From assembly GCF_013283875.1 (NCBI RefSeq), contig NZ_CP054139.1, positions 2,232,001 through 2,296,000 on the forward strand: 64,000 nucleotides of DNA. The letters run 5' to 3'. A program made the translations under genes and the position numbers. How positions within the stretch are numbered: the stretch's first letter is position 1; each line of letters starts with the position of its first letter. Positions 1 to 7,754 of this stretch are shown here, piece by piece. The stretch comes from Mucilaginibacter mali (GTDB lineage Bacteria; Bacteroidota; Bacteroidia; Sphingobacteriales; Sphingobacteriaceae). Below the pieces are notes generated by a model that saw only the letters and a list, made by a program, of their open reading frames with translations, was not told the DNA's origin and did not search any database.

Positions 1-1
1 G

Positions 2-622
2 AGCATTATGGAGCCCTCGCGCATCCGCAACCTGATACTGATTGCCAGTAACGCCCGGCATTCACCATGGGGCATCGCCTTTAACGAGTCGCAACGCATG
101 GCTTTAAGCGCGGATAGTACCTTATATGATAATACCCCCGATGGTGGTAGCAAAGGATTGAAGGCTGCCCGCAGCATCGCCCTCCTATCGTACCGTAACC
201 ATAAAACGTATAACCTTACCCAGCAGGAACAAACGGACGAGCTGCATAATTACCGCGCGGCCAGCTACCAAAACTATCAGGGCCAGAAACTGGTGAACAG
301 ATTTAATGCCTACAGTTATTGGTATTTAACCAGGGTGATGGATTCGCACAATGCAGGCCGCGGCAGGCATGGCGTTGAAGCGGCACTGGCTACCATTACG
401 GCACGAACGCTGGTGATCGGTATTAAGTCAGACGTGTTATTCCCTATCGAGGAGCAGCAATACCTGTTCAGACAGATCCCAAAGGCGGCTTTGGCCGAAA
501 TGGATTCGTTTTACGGGCATGATGGGTTCCTGATCGACACCGAATTATTAACCAATATTATTTCATCCTTTTTTAAAACAGACGTAAAAGGCAAGATCAT
601 CGACTTGCAGCAAACCGCATAA
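2..622 (+). CDS. metX: Homoserine O-acetyltransferase, C-terminal part (5' end cut by window)
   Basis: This is the C-terminal part of an alpha/beta-hydrolase acyltransferase that activates homoserine for methionine synthesis. The reading frame is open to the left window edge, and the ATG at 8 lies inside the conserved region, so the true start is outside. The visible part holds the family segment NARHSPWGIAFNESQR. It also holds the acid of the catalytic triad (Asp in IGIKSDVLFP) and the catalytic His (in YGHDGFL) near the C terminus; the nucleophilic Ser lies upstream of the window. Homoserine dehydrogenase follows after 8 bp, so the two probably form one methionine-branch operon. Succinyl- versus acetyl-CoA specificity cannot be decided here. 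Confidence 0.9.
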   Translation, partial: SIMEPSRIRNLILIASNARHSPWGIAFNESQRMALSADSTLYDNTPDGGSKGLKAARSIALLSYRNHKTYNLTQQEQTDELHNYRAASYQNYQGQKLVNRFNAYSYWYLTRVMDSHNAGRGRHGVEAALATITARTLVIGIKSDVLFPIEEQQYLFRQIPKAALAEMDSFYGHDGFLIDTELLTNIISSFFKTDVKGKIIDLQQTA

Positions 623-630
623 ATATAAAA

Positions 631-1866
631 ATGAGCAAAAAACTAAAGATCGGACTTTTTGGCTTTGGCGTAGTGGGCCAGGGCTTGTATGATATCATCC
701 GCACTAAAAACCTGAATATCGAAATTGTTAAAATAGCAATCAAAGACCCTGCGAAAACACGTTCGCTGCCGGCCGAATTATTCACTACCGACCGGGACGA
801 ACTGCTGAACAACCCGGAGATCAATACCATTGTAGAGCTGATCAACGATACTGAAGCAGCATACCACATTGTATCCACCGCTTTAAAAACCGGGAAAAAT
901 GTGGTATCGTCCAGCAAAAAGATGGTGGCCCTGTACCTGCAGGAACTGATTGACCTGCAACATGAGCATGGCACATCGCTGCTATACGAGGGCGCAGTAT
1001 GCGGCAGTATCCCTATTATCCGTAACCTGGAAGAATATTATGATAATGAGTTGCTGCACTCTATCAGTGGTATCTTTAATGGTTCGTCCAATTATATCTT
1101 ATCAAAGGGATATAACGACAACATAGACTACGACAGCGCTTTGAAACTGGCGCAGGATCTTGGCTTTGCCGAAACCGACCCTACTATGGACGTGGGTGGT
1201 TTTGATGCCAAATTTAAACTGGTTATTGCTGCAACCCACGCTTACGGGGTAATTGTAAAACCCGAGGATGTATTGAACGTTGGCATCCAAAACCTGGCCG
1301 CGCGCGATCTGCAATATGCCCGTGAAAAGAAATTGAAGATAAAACTGGTGCCGGTCGCCAAAAAACTGGATGAGGAGAACGTAACCATGTTTGTGCTGCC
1401 TAAGTTTGTGCACGAGAACGAGTTTCTGTACAATGTAGATTACGAGTACAATTGTGTAACCGTACAGGCTGCCTTTGCCGATCAGCAGTTCTTTTATGGT
1501 AAGGGAGCGGGCGGTCACCCTACGGGTTCGGCGGTGTTATCAGATATCGCGGCTTTGCGTTACGATTACCAGTACGAGTATAAAAAAGCGCACAACAAGC
1601 GCGATCTGCAGTTTACCAACAACATCGAACTGAATATTTACCTGCGTTACGAGGACGAGAGTTTAGTTGACGCGCTGGAATTTGAACACATCCACGAGCG
1701 CTTTTACTCGGGCGATTACAAGTTTGTGATCGGAAAGATCAATTTGCAAAATCTGATCGATAACCAACACCGTATATTGAATAGTAAGGCGTTTGTAGCC
1801 TTTGCCGATCAGCTAACAGGGGTCAGTTTAGCTACGGCAGCAAAACAATCGGCTGAGGTTTTTTAG
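631..1866 (+). CDS. hom: Homoserine dehydrogenase (monofunctional)
   Basis: This enzyme reduces aspartate semialdehyde to homoserine, feeding methionine and threonine synthesis. The N terminus has a Rossmann fold with glycine motif GFGVVGQG, followed by the NAD-binding segment and the catalytic region with GIFNGSSNYIL and the FAETDPTMDVGGFDA segment, hallmarks of the family. At 411 aa there is no fused aspartokinase. The last roughly 80 residues do not look like a standard ACT domain to my eye. It lies 8 bp behind metX, which fits co-transcription, and is followed by an intrinsic terminator. Confidence 0.93.
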   Translation: MSKKLKIGLFGFGVVGQGLYDIIRTKNLNIEIVKIAIKDPAKTRSLPAELFTTDRDELLNNPEINTIVELINDTEAAYHIVSTALKTGKNVVSSSKKMVALYLQELIDLQHEHGTSLLYEGAVCGSIPIIRNLEEYYDNELLHSISGIFNGSSNYILSKGYNDNIDYDSALKLAQDLGFAETDPTMDVGGFDAKFKLVIAATHAYGVIVKPEDVLNVGIQNLAARDLQYAREKKLKIKLVPVAKKLDEENVTMFVLPKFVHENEFLYNVDYEYNCVTVQAAFADQQFFYGKGAGGHPTGSAVLSDIAALRYDYQYEYKKAHNKRDLQFTNNIELNIYLRYEDESLVDALEFEHIHERFYSGDYKFVIGKINLQNLIDNQHRILNSKAFVAFADQLTGVSLATAAKQSAEVF

Positions 1867-1890
1867 TAGATTTCCTCACCTGTACAATCT

Positions 1891-1919
1891 AAAGGCATCC
1901 ATTAAGGGTGCCTTTTTTA
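1891..1919 (+). terminator. Intrinsic terminator of metX-hom
   Basis: A 10-bp stem (AAAGGCATCC paired with GGGTGCCTTT, one G-U pair) with a short ATTAA loop runs into a T-rich tail. It sits 25 bp after the hom stop codon. Confidence 0.85.
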
Positions 1920-1989
1920 TTGCCACGCATTCCATTTCCATGTCATCTTATCGTTGTATATTTTAAGCTGCAAATTTTAAACATATCTT

Positions 1990-1997
1990 TATCTTTG
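1990..1997 (+). promoter_or_regulatory. Candidate -7 box for the glycosylation cassette
   Basis: TATCTTTG matches the Bacteroidota -7 consensus TAnnTTTG and lies 24 bp before the ATG at 2022, downstream of the hom terminator. No convincing TTG is seen at the usual -33 spacing, so this is a weak call. Confidence 0.4.
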
Positions 1998-2021
1998 TAA
2001 CCCATTGACGCGACCTGATTA

Positions 2022-3191
2022 ATGTCAAAACTTTACCAACTGTTCAGCAATAAGATCTTTATTACTATCCTGTGGTTTGGGCTAAGTTTTTTTGCCGCCT
2101 TTAAAATGGCCATGGGGCATGCCATTAATAACTACCTTATCTACAAATACGTATTTGTAAACCTGCTGCACCAGCACAACTTATACATCCCTCAACCCGG
2201 GTTTTATTACGATACCAATCACTATGGCCCACTTTTCGGTTTAGTGATAGCACCGTTCACCTTATTTCCTGATGGTGCCGGCGCTGTGATCTGGACACTG
2301 TTCAACACGTTTATCCTTTACAAGGCCATACTAATGCTACCCCTAAAAACGGAGTACCGCTATTTTGTACTGTTGATCTGCGCGCACGAATTAATGACCT
2401 CAGCCTATAGCGTGCAGTTTAACCCCATCATGACGGCCATCATTATCCTAAGCTTTGTATTCATCCGCAACGGCAAGGATTTTTGGGCGGCCTTACTAAT
2501 CATCGCCGGCACGTATATTAAATTGTATGGCATTGTTGGGCTGGCGTTCTTTTTCTTCTCGGATAATAAAGTCAAACTAATATTGTCGCTGATATTTTGG
2601 TCGGTAGTATTATTCGCCTTACCTATGCTCTGCTCTTCGCCTGCATTTGTGGTACAGTGTTATAAGGATTGGTACCTGAGTTTGAGCGATAAAAACCTGC
2701 ACAATGCCGTTTCGGATATGCAGGATATTTCGGTTATGGGCATGATCAGGCGGATCTTCAGTTACCCGCAATTATCAAACGGGCTGGTTATTTTACCGGG
2801 GATGCTTTTGTTCGCGCTCTCTTATCTACGTATAAAAGCCTTCAAAAACGTTCATTATCAATTGTTGATACTGGCCTCTACCCTATTATTTACCGTGATA
2901 TTCAGCACCGGCTCCGAATCGCCTACTTATATCATCGCCTTTGCCGGAGTGGCCATTTGGTTTATGAATTTAGACAGGCCGGTTACCCCGTTTGAGATCT
3001 TTTTATTAATATTTGCATTAATTATAACCAGTTTATCGCCTTCAGATCTGTTTCCGAAGAGCATTAACCGGCAATATATTAAGCCGTATGCTTTAAAGGC
3101 TCTGCCTTGCTTTGTAATATGGCTCAGGATTGTTTACGAAACTTTAACACGGGATTTTAAGCCGCAGCCCCAGGCCGAAATGCCCCGATAA
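2022..3191 (+). CDS. GT87-like (DUF2029) integral membrane glycosyltransferase
   Basis: A 389-aa polytopic membrane protein with about nine to eleven hydrophobic segments. The early loop after the first membrane segment contains HYGPLFGLVIAPF, the region typical of DUF2029/GT87 GT-C enzymes, which use polyprenyl-phosphate sugars as donors on the outer face of the inner membrane. The gene is followed after 7 bp by a GT2 enzyme of the kind that makes such donors, and then by an overlapping deacetylase. Together they look like a make, trim and transfer cassette for one sugar. The acceptor (lipid A, glycan or protein) is unknown. Confidence 0.7.
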   Translation: MSKLYQLFSNKIFITILWFGLSFFAAFKMAMGHAINNYLIYKYVFVNLLHQHNLYIPQPGFYYDTNHYGPLFGLVIAPFTLFPDGAGAVIWTLFNTFILYKAILMLPLKTEYRYFVLLICAHELMTSAYSVQFNPIMTAIIILSFVFIRNGKDFWAALLIIAGTYIKLYGIVGLAFFFFSDNKVKLILSLIFWSVVLFALPMLCSSPAFVVQCYKDWYLSLSDKNLHNAVSDMQDISVMGMIRRIFSYPQLSNGLVILPGMLLFALSYLRIKAFKNVHYQLLILASTLLFTVIFSTGSESPTYIIAFAGVAIWFMNLDRPVTPFEIFLLIFALIITSLSPSDLFPKSINRQYIKPYALKALPCFVIWLRIVYETLTRDFKPQPQAEMPR

Positions 3192-3198
3192 GTGTGAT

Positions 3199-4155
3199 AT
3201 GAAGAAAATATCGGTTGTTATACCATCTTTTAATGAGGCAAGTAATATAAACGAACTGGTTTCGCGCTTAACTGCCGTGTTAAATAATGTTCCTTATACT
3301 TACGAGGTCATTTTTATTGATGACGGTAGTTCTGACAATACCCTTGAGGTGCTGAAGTCTGTCAACATCCAAAACAGTAATCTCTACTACCTGGAGCTAT
3401 CGCGCAATTTTGGGCACCAAAACGCGCTAAAGGCGGGTTATGACTATGCCGATGGCGATTGCATCATCAGCATGGATGGCGATTTGCAACATCCGCCCGA
3501 ACTGATCACCCAGTTTTTAGAGAAGTGGGAAGAAGGCTACGATGTAGTTTACACCACCCGTGAGTATCAAGATGAGGCCAGTTACTTCAAAACAAAGTCG
3601 TCGGCTATTTATTATAACATGATCAATTCCCTGTCGGATACAAAGCTGGAAAAAGGCACCGCTGATTTCAGGCTGATCGACCGGAAGGTAGCTAACATAT
3701 TGGGAAATTTGAACGAAGATGGCCTGTTTATCCGCGGCTTGATCAAGTGGTTGGGTTTCAGGCAGTTTGCCATCAACTACCAGTGCGATGCGCGTTTTTC
3801 GGGCAAGAGCAAGTATACGCTAAAAAAGATGGTGCGTTTTGCTGTGCAGGGTATCACGGCTTTTAGCGTGCGGCCCTTGTATATGGCTACCGGTTTGGGC
3901 TTATTTTTCGCTTTATTGGCCACATTATATATTCCGTATATATTAATCAGCTATTTTTATTTCCCAAAACACACCGTTCCGGGTTGGACATCCATTTTGG
4001 CAACCGTTGTTTTTTTTGGCGGGATACAATTGGTGGTGTTGGGTATTATCGGCATGTATTTGGGCAAGCTATTTATGCAGGCCAAAAACAGGCCCAATTA
4101 CATTGTACGGTCAACTAATTTAAAAAGAATAAATAATGATACTGCTAAGCTTTGA
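3199..4155 (+). CDS. GT2 polyprenyl-phosphate glycosyltransferase (DPM1/GtrB/ArnC type)
   Basis: The N-terminal GT-A domain shows IPSFNEASN, the nucleotide-binding IDDGSSDNT and the SMDGDLQHPPE metal/donor motif. The C terminus has two membrane helices (about residues 230-255 and 265-290), as in GtrB, ArnC and DPM1-like enzymes that transfer a sugar from a nucleotide donor to undecaprenyl phosphate. At 318 aa it has the usual length. The last 20 bp overlap the following deacetylase gene, which indicates translational coupling. Confidence 0.85.
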   Translation: MKKISVVIPSFNEASNINELVSRLTAVLNNVPYTYEVIFIDDGSSDNTLEVLKSVNIQNSNLYYLELSRNFGHQNALKAGYDYADGDCIISMDGDLQHPPELITQFLEKWEEGYDVVYTTREYQDEASYFKTKSSAIYYNMINSLSDTKLEKGTADFRLIDRKVANILGNLNEDGLFIRGLIKWLGFRQFAINYQCDARFSGKSKYTLKKMVRFAVQGITAFSVRPLYMATGLGLFFALLATLYIPYILISYFYFPKHTVPGWTSILATVVFFGGIQLVVLGIIGMYLGKLFMQAKNRPNYIVRSTNLKRINNDTAKL

Positions 4156-4927
4156 TATAGAGGAGTTTGACATGCCGTTTGAGTACGGCAAAAGCCTGCC
4201 TTTTGACGAGCAGTTGGCCATATCAACCCAGGGTACGGTGGCTATTCTCGACTTGTTGAAGCAAGCGGGTATTAAAGCTACCTTTTACTGCACCGCTAAT
4301 TACGCCAAACATAAAACAGATATTATTGCCCGGATAGTTGACGAAGGGCATGAACTGGCATCGCACGGTTATTTCCATTCAGAATTTATTCCGGAACATC
4401 TGGCGTCATCAAAACGTGTACTTGAAGAGATCGCAGATCTGCCGGTTAAGGGTTACCGCATGGCCCGGATGATGCCGGTTGATGAGCGCGAAATATATAA
4501 AGCCGGTTATAAATATAACTCATCCATCAACCCTACCTGGCTGCCAGGGCGTTATAACAATTTCAGCAGGCCGCGCAAATGGTTTTGGCAGGATGGCGTT
4601 TTACAGATCCCTTCATCAGTATCGCCAATACTCCGCTTCCCTTTATTTTGGTTAAGCTTCCATAATCTGCCCATGTTTATACTAACCTGGCTATGTGATA
4701 TCACACATCGTAAGGATGGTTACCTGAATTTATATTTCCACCCCTGGGAATTTACCGATTTGGATAAACCGGAAAAATATGGCTTCCCGGGCTATGTAAC
4801 CCGTACAACCGGCGAAGATTTTATTGAGCGGATGCGCTACTTTATCAATTGGGCGCTTGAGCGTGATTACCGCTTTGTGCGCACCGGCGATTTCGCGGCC
4901 GATATCATACAAAAAAGCCGGAAATAA
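4136..4927 (+). CDS. NodB-type polysaccharide deacetylase
   Basis: A 263-aa protein without a signal peptide, so probably cytoplasmic. It begins directly with the first NodB motif (SFDIEEFD, catalytic/metal Asp) and continues with the metal-binding ASHGYFHSE motif. Later conserved parts include KGYRMARM and YFHPWEF, the latter carrying the final catalytic His. It resembles the deacetylase subgroup that acts on lipid-linked or nascent sugars. It overlaps the GT2 gene by 20 bp. I infer that it N-deacetylates the polyprenyl-linked sugar made by the GT2 before the GT87 transfers it. Confidence 0.75.
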   Translation: MILLSFDIEEFDMPFEYGKSLPFDEQLAISTQGTVAILDLLKQAGIKATFYCTANYAKHKTDIIARIVDEGHELASHGYFHSEFIPEHLASSKRVLEEIADLPVKGYRMARMMPVDEREIYKAGYKYNSSINPTWLPGRYNNFSRPRKWFWQDGVLQIPSSVSPILRFPLFWLSFHNLPMFILTWLCDITHRKDGYLNLYFHPWEFTDLDKPEKYGFPGYVTRTTGEDFIERMRYFINWALERDYRFVRTGDFAADIIQKSRK

Positions 4928-4945
4928 ATTTCCGGCAATTTTTGC
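4912..4945. terminator. Bidirectional terminator overlapping the deacetylase stop
   Basis: A perfect 9-bp stem, GCCGGAAAT (4917-4925) with ATTTCCGGC (4928-4936), is followed on the plus strand by AATTTTT. On the minus strand the same stem is followed by TTTTTT. It includes the stop codon of the deacetylase and can also end the minus-strand operon that finishes at 4975. Confidence 0.85.
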
Positions 4946-4974
4946 ATTATGGTTGTTTAACTGATCTTGCGTTT

Positions 4975-6462
4975 TTATATCTCCCTGTTCATATCCCAGT
5001 TTTCCAGGTAATCGGCCACACGACGGACGAACGAGCCACCCAACGCGCCATCAACCACACGGTGATCGTAAGATAACGACAGGAACATCATATGCCTGAT
5101 AGCGATCACATCGCCCTCTTTGGTCTCTAAAACAGCCGGTTTCTTTTTAATGATACCGATAGCCAGGATAGCCACCTGCGGCTGGTTAATGATCGGCGTG
5201 CCCATTACGTTACCAAACGAACCTACGTTTGTTAAGGTGAAGGTGCCGTTCTTCACTTCATCAGGCTGTAATTTATTGGCACGGGCACGATTTGCCAAAT
5301 CGTTAACAGATTTGGTCATGCCGGTTAAGTTTAGCGTATCAGCACGGTGAATAACCGGCACGATCAGGTTACCGCTGGGCAAGGCTGTGGCCATACCAAT
5401 GTTGATATCCTTTTTCTTAATGATCTGTGTACCGTTTATTGAGCTGTTTATCAGCGGGAAATCTTTAATTGCCTTAACTACAGCTTCAATAAATATAGGT
5501 GTAAATGTAATGCGTTCGCCGGTACGGCCTTCAAAGTCTTTTTTGATCTTATCTCGCCATTTTACCAGGTTAGTTACATCAGCCTCCACAAACGATGTTA
5601 CGTGTGGCGATGTATGCTTGCTCATTACCATATGGTCGGCAATCAGCCTGCGCATCCTGTCCATCTCAATGATCTCGTCGCCAGCCATCGGCACATAAGC
5701 CGGCTTGGGCTGTGCGGGTGTTGCTCCATTTTGAGAAACTGCTGGTTGCGGCGCCGGTTTTGGTGCCTGAGCCGGAGCAGCCTGCGGCGCTGCGGGTTGA
5801 GCGGGCCTTTGTTGTTGAGGCTGTGCTTGTTGTGGCGCGGCAGCAGGTTGTGGCCTTGCCGCTTGTTGTTGCGGTGCAGGTGCCGGCCTGTTTTGTTGCG
5901 ATTGCCTGCGGTTAATATAATTAAGCAGGTCGTCTTTGGTTAAACGGCCATCCGCGCCTGTACCCGGGATCCGGTCAAGTTCGGCAGTGCTGATGTTTTC
6001 CTGCTGCGCGATATTTTTTACCAGCGGCGAATAAAAGCGATCATTATTAACAAAGGTTGGGGCTTGTATAACAGGCTCTTCCTTTTTTAACTGGTTGATG
6101 CCCGGTATCGGCTCCTCCTCAAACTCTACGGCATCATTAGCCGGGAACGATTCGCGGTATTGAGGGGCCGGCGTTGGCGGTGCCGCTACCGGTGTAGGTG
6201 CATGGTTACTATCTGACGTTACCCCGGTTTCTATCTCGGCAATTACCGAACCCACCTGCACAACGTCATTCTCATTACATAGTTGCTTAACAAGTTTTCC
6301 GCTCACCGGCGATGGCACTTCGGAATCGACCTTATCGGTCGCTATTTCCATAATTGCCTCATCGGCTTCGATAGTGTCGCCAGGAGATTTTAACCACCTG
6401 ATGATCGTTGCTTCCGCAACACTTTCACCCATTTTTGGCAGCAACAATTCGTATTTGGCCAT
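4975..6462 (-). CDS. Dihydrolipoamide acyltransferase, E2 of a 2-oxo acid dehydrogenase complex
   Basis: Residues 1-78 form a lipoyl domain with the lipoylated Lys-44 in TDKVDSEV. An E3/E1-binding domain follows around residues 142-186 (FYSPLVKNIA...LLNYI). Next is a long Pro/Ala/Gln linker, and then the catalytic acyltransferase domain ending with SYDHRVVDGALGG, which contains the active-site His. E1 and E3 are not adjacent; the gene lies downstream of lptD and cinA. By sequence it could serve pyruvate, 2-oxoglutarate or branched-chain oxo acids; I favour the branched-chain or pyruvate type but cannot prove it. Confidence 0.9.
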   Translation of the reverse strand: MAKYELLLPKMGESVAEATIIRWLKSPGDTIEADEAIMEIATDKVDSEVPSPVSGKLVKQLCNENDVVQVGSVIAEIETGVTSDSNHAPTPVAAPPTPAPQYRESFPANDAVEFEEEPIPGINQLKKEEPVIQAPTFVNNDRFYSPLVKNIAQQENISTAELDRIPGTGADGRLTKDDLLNYINRRQSQQNRPAPAPQQQAARPQPAAAPQQAQPQQQRPAQPAAPQAAPAQAPKPAPQPAVSQNGATPAQPKPAYVPMAGDEIIEMDRMRRLIADHMVMSKHTSPHVTSFVEADVTNLVKWRDKIKKDFEGRTGERITFTPIFIEAVVKAIKDFPLINSSINGTQIIKKKDINIGMATALPSGNLIVPVIHRADTLNLTGMTKSVNDLANRARANKLQPDEVKNGTFTLTNVGSFGNVMGTPIINQPQVAILAIGIIKKKPAVLETKEGDVIAIRHMMFLSLSYDHRVVDGALGGSFVRRVADYLENWDMNREI

Positions 6463-6506
6463 ATTAGAATTTAGAATAGATGGGTCAAATTTAACAATTT
6501 CAACCC

Positions 6507-7754
6507 TTAGTTTTCCACTTCTGCAAGTAAAGTATTCAACATTCCTAATGCCGAAATTGCGCTCCTTTCGATGTTTTGGGCCCTTTTGTTACCAAATGTG
6601 AATTTCTTTGCGACTGTTTTGTTAACAGAAGCAACTGCTATCCAAACAGTTCCGACAGGCTTCTCTGCGCTGCCCCCGCCCGGGCCGGCAACGCCGGTGA
6701 CGGCAATGGCATAATCTGATTTAAAATTTAAGATCGCGCCTTCTACCATTTCGCGTACGGTTTCTTCGCTCACGGCACCGTGTTGCCATAAAGTCTCGTT
6801 CTTTACGCCCAGTACGCTCTCCTTTAATTCGTACGAATAGCACACCGTTCCGCCAAAAAACACAGCAGACGACCCGGGATGCTGGGTGAATAAATGCGAG
6901 ATATAGCCACCGGTGCAGCTTTCGGCTACAGACAGCGTTAAACCACGGGCTTCCATCTTATCCAGCAGTATTTTTTCCAGCGGAAGATCATCTTCGGCGG
7001 CAACTACATTGGCTACCCGTTCTTTGATCAGCTGCGCGAATTGCGTTATTTCCTGATTTAAGATGGTTTCATCTTCACCATAACCACTCAGGCGCAGGCG
7101 CACCTGGCCAAGTTTTGGTAAATAAGCCAACTTAATATGCGCCGGCAAGCTATCTTCAATATCGGCAATACGTTCTGCTAGGAACGATTCGCCCTCTCCT
7201 ACGGTCAATATGGTTTTGTGTATAATAACGGGGAGTTTAAAGGTAGTCTTCAACTTCGGCAATACCGTTTCCTCCATCATATACATCATCTCGTGCGGTA
7301 CACCCGGCATCGATACATAAACCCGGCCCTCATGGTTAAACCACATGCCCGGCGCGGTTCCATTGTTATTGATGATCACTTCGCAATTTTCGGGAACCTG
7401 GGCTTGCAGGCGGTTTACTTCCAGCAGCGGGCGGTTATATTTTTTAAATATGCGCTCCACATTTTCCAGCGTCTCTTTACTCTCAACAAATCCCGCGTTA
7501 AAATATTCGGCCAGTGTTTTTTTAGTGATATCATCCTTAGTTGGGCCAAGGCCGCCGGTTATCAGGATGATCTGCGCACGGTTATGTGCCTCGGCAAGAG
7601 CAGTTAATATATGTTCACGATCGTCGGATACAGATGATATTTGCTTTACACGTACGCCTATTTTATTCAGTTCGCGGGCAATCCAGGCCGAGTTGGTATC
7701 AACTATCTGCCCTATCAGTATCTCGTCGCCGATGGTTATAATTTCAGCAAGCAT
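6507..7754 (-). CDS. cinA: CinA family protein, nicotinamide-nucleotide amidohydrolase
   Basis: At 415 aa it has the full two-domain architecture. The N-terminal MoaB/MogA-like domain (IITIGDEIL, TGGLGPTKDDIT) is linked to ADP-ribose pyrophosphatase activity. The C-terminal PncC-type domain (SVAESCTGGYIS, TGVAGPGGG, KPVGTVWIA) deamidates NMN to NaMN in NAD salvage. Its ATG overlaps the lptD stop codon by one base (TAATG), so the two are translationally coupled, and E2 follows 44 bp later in the same direction. Confidence 0.94.
   Translation of the reverse strand: MLAEIITIGDEILIGQIVDTNSAWIARELNKIGVRVKQISSVSDDREHILTALAEAHNRAQIILITGGLGPTKDDITKKTLAEYFNAGFVESKETLENVERIFKKYNRPLLEVNRLQAQVPENCEVIINNNGTAPGMWFNHEGRVYVSMPGVPHEMMYMMEETVLPKLKTTFKLPVIIHKTILTVGEGESFLAERIADIEDSLPAHIKLAYLPKLGQVRLRLSGYGEDETILNQEITQFAQLIKERVANVVAAEDDLPLEKILLDKMEARGLTLSVAESCTGGYISHLFTQHPGSSAVFFGGTVCYSYELKESVLGVKNETLWQHGAVSEETVREMVEGAILNFKSDYAIAVTGVAGPGGGSAEKPVGTVWIAVASVNKTVAKKFTFGNKRAQNIERSAISALGMLNTLLAEVEN

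Noticed and set aside
1102..1518. 138-aa antisense frame inside hom
   Set aside because: Lies wholly inside a confidently assigned dehydrogenase gene and has no family features.
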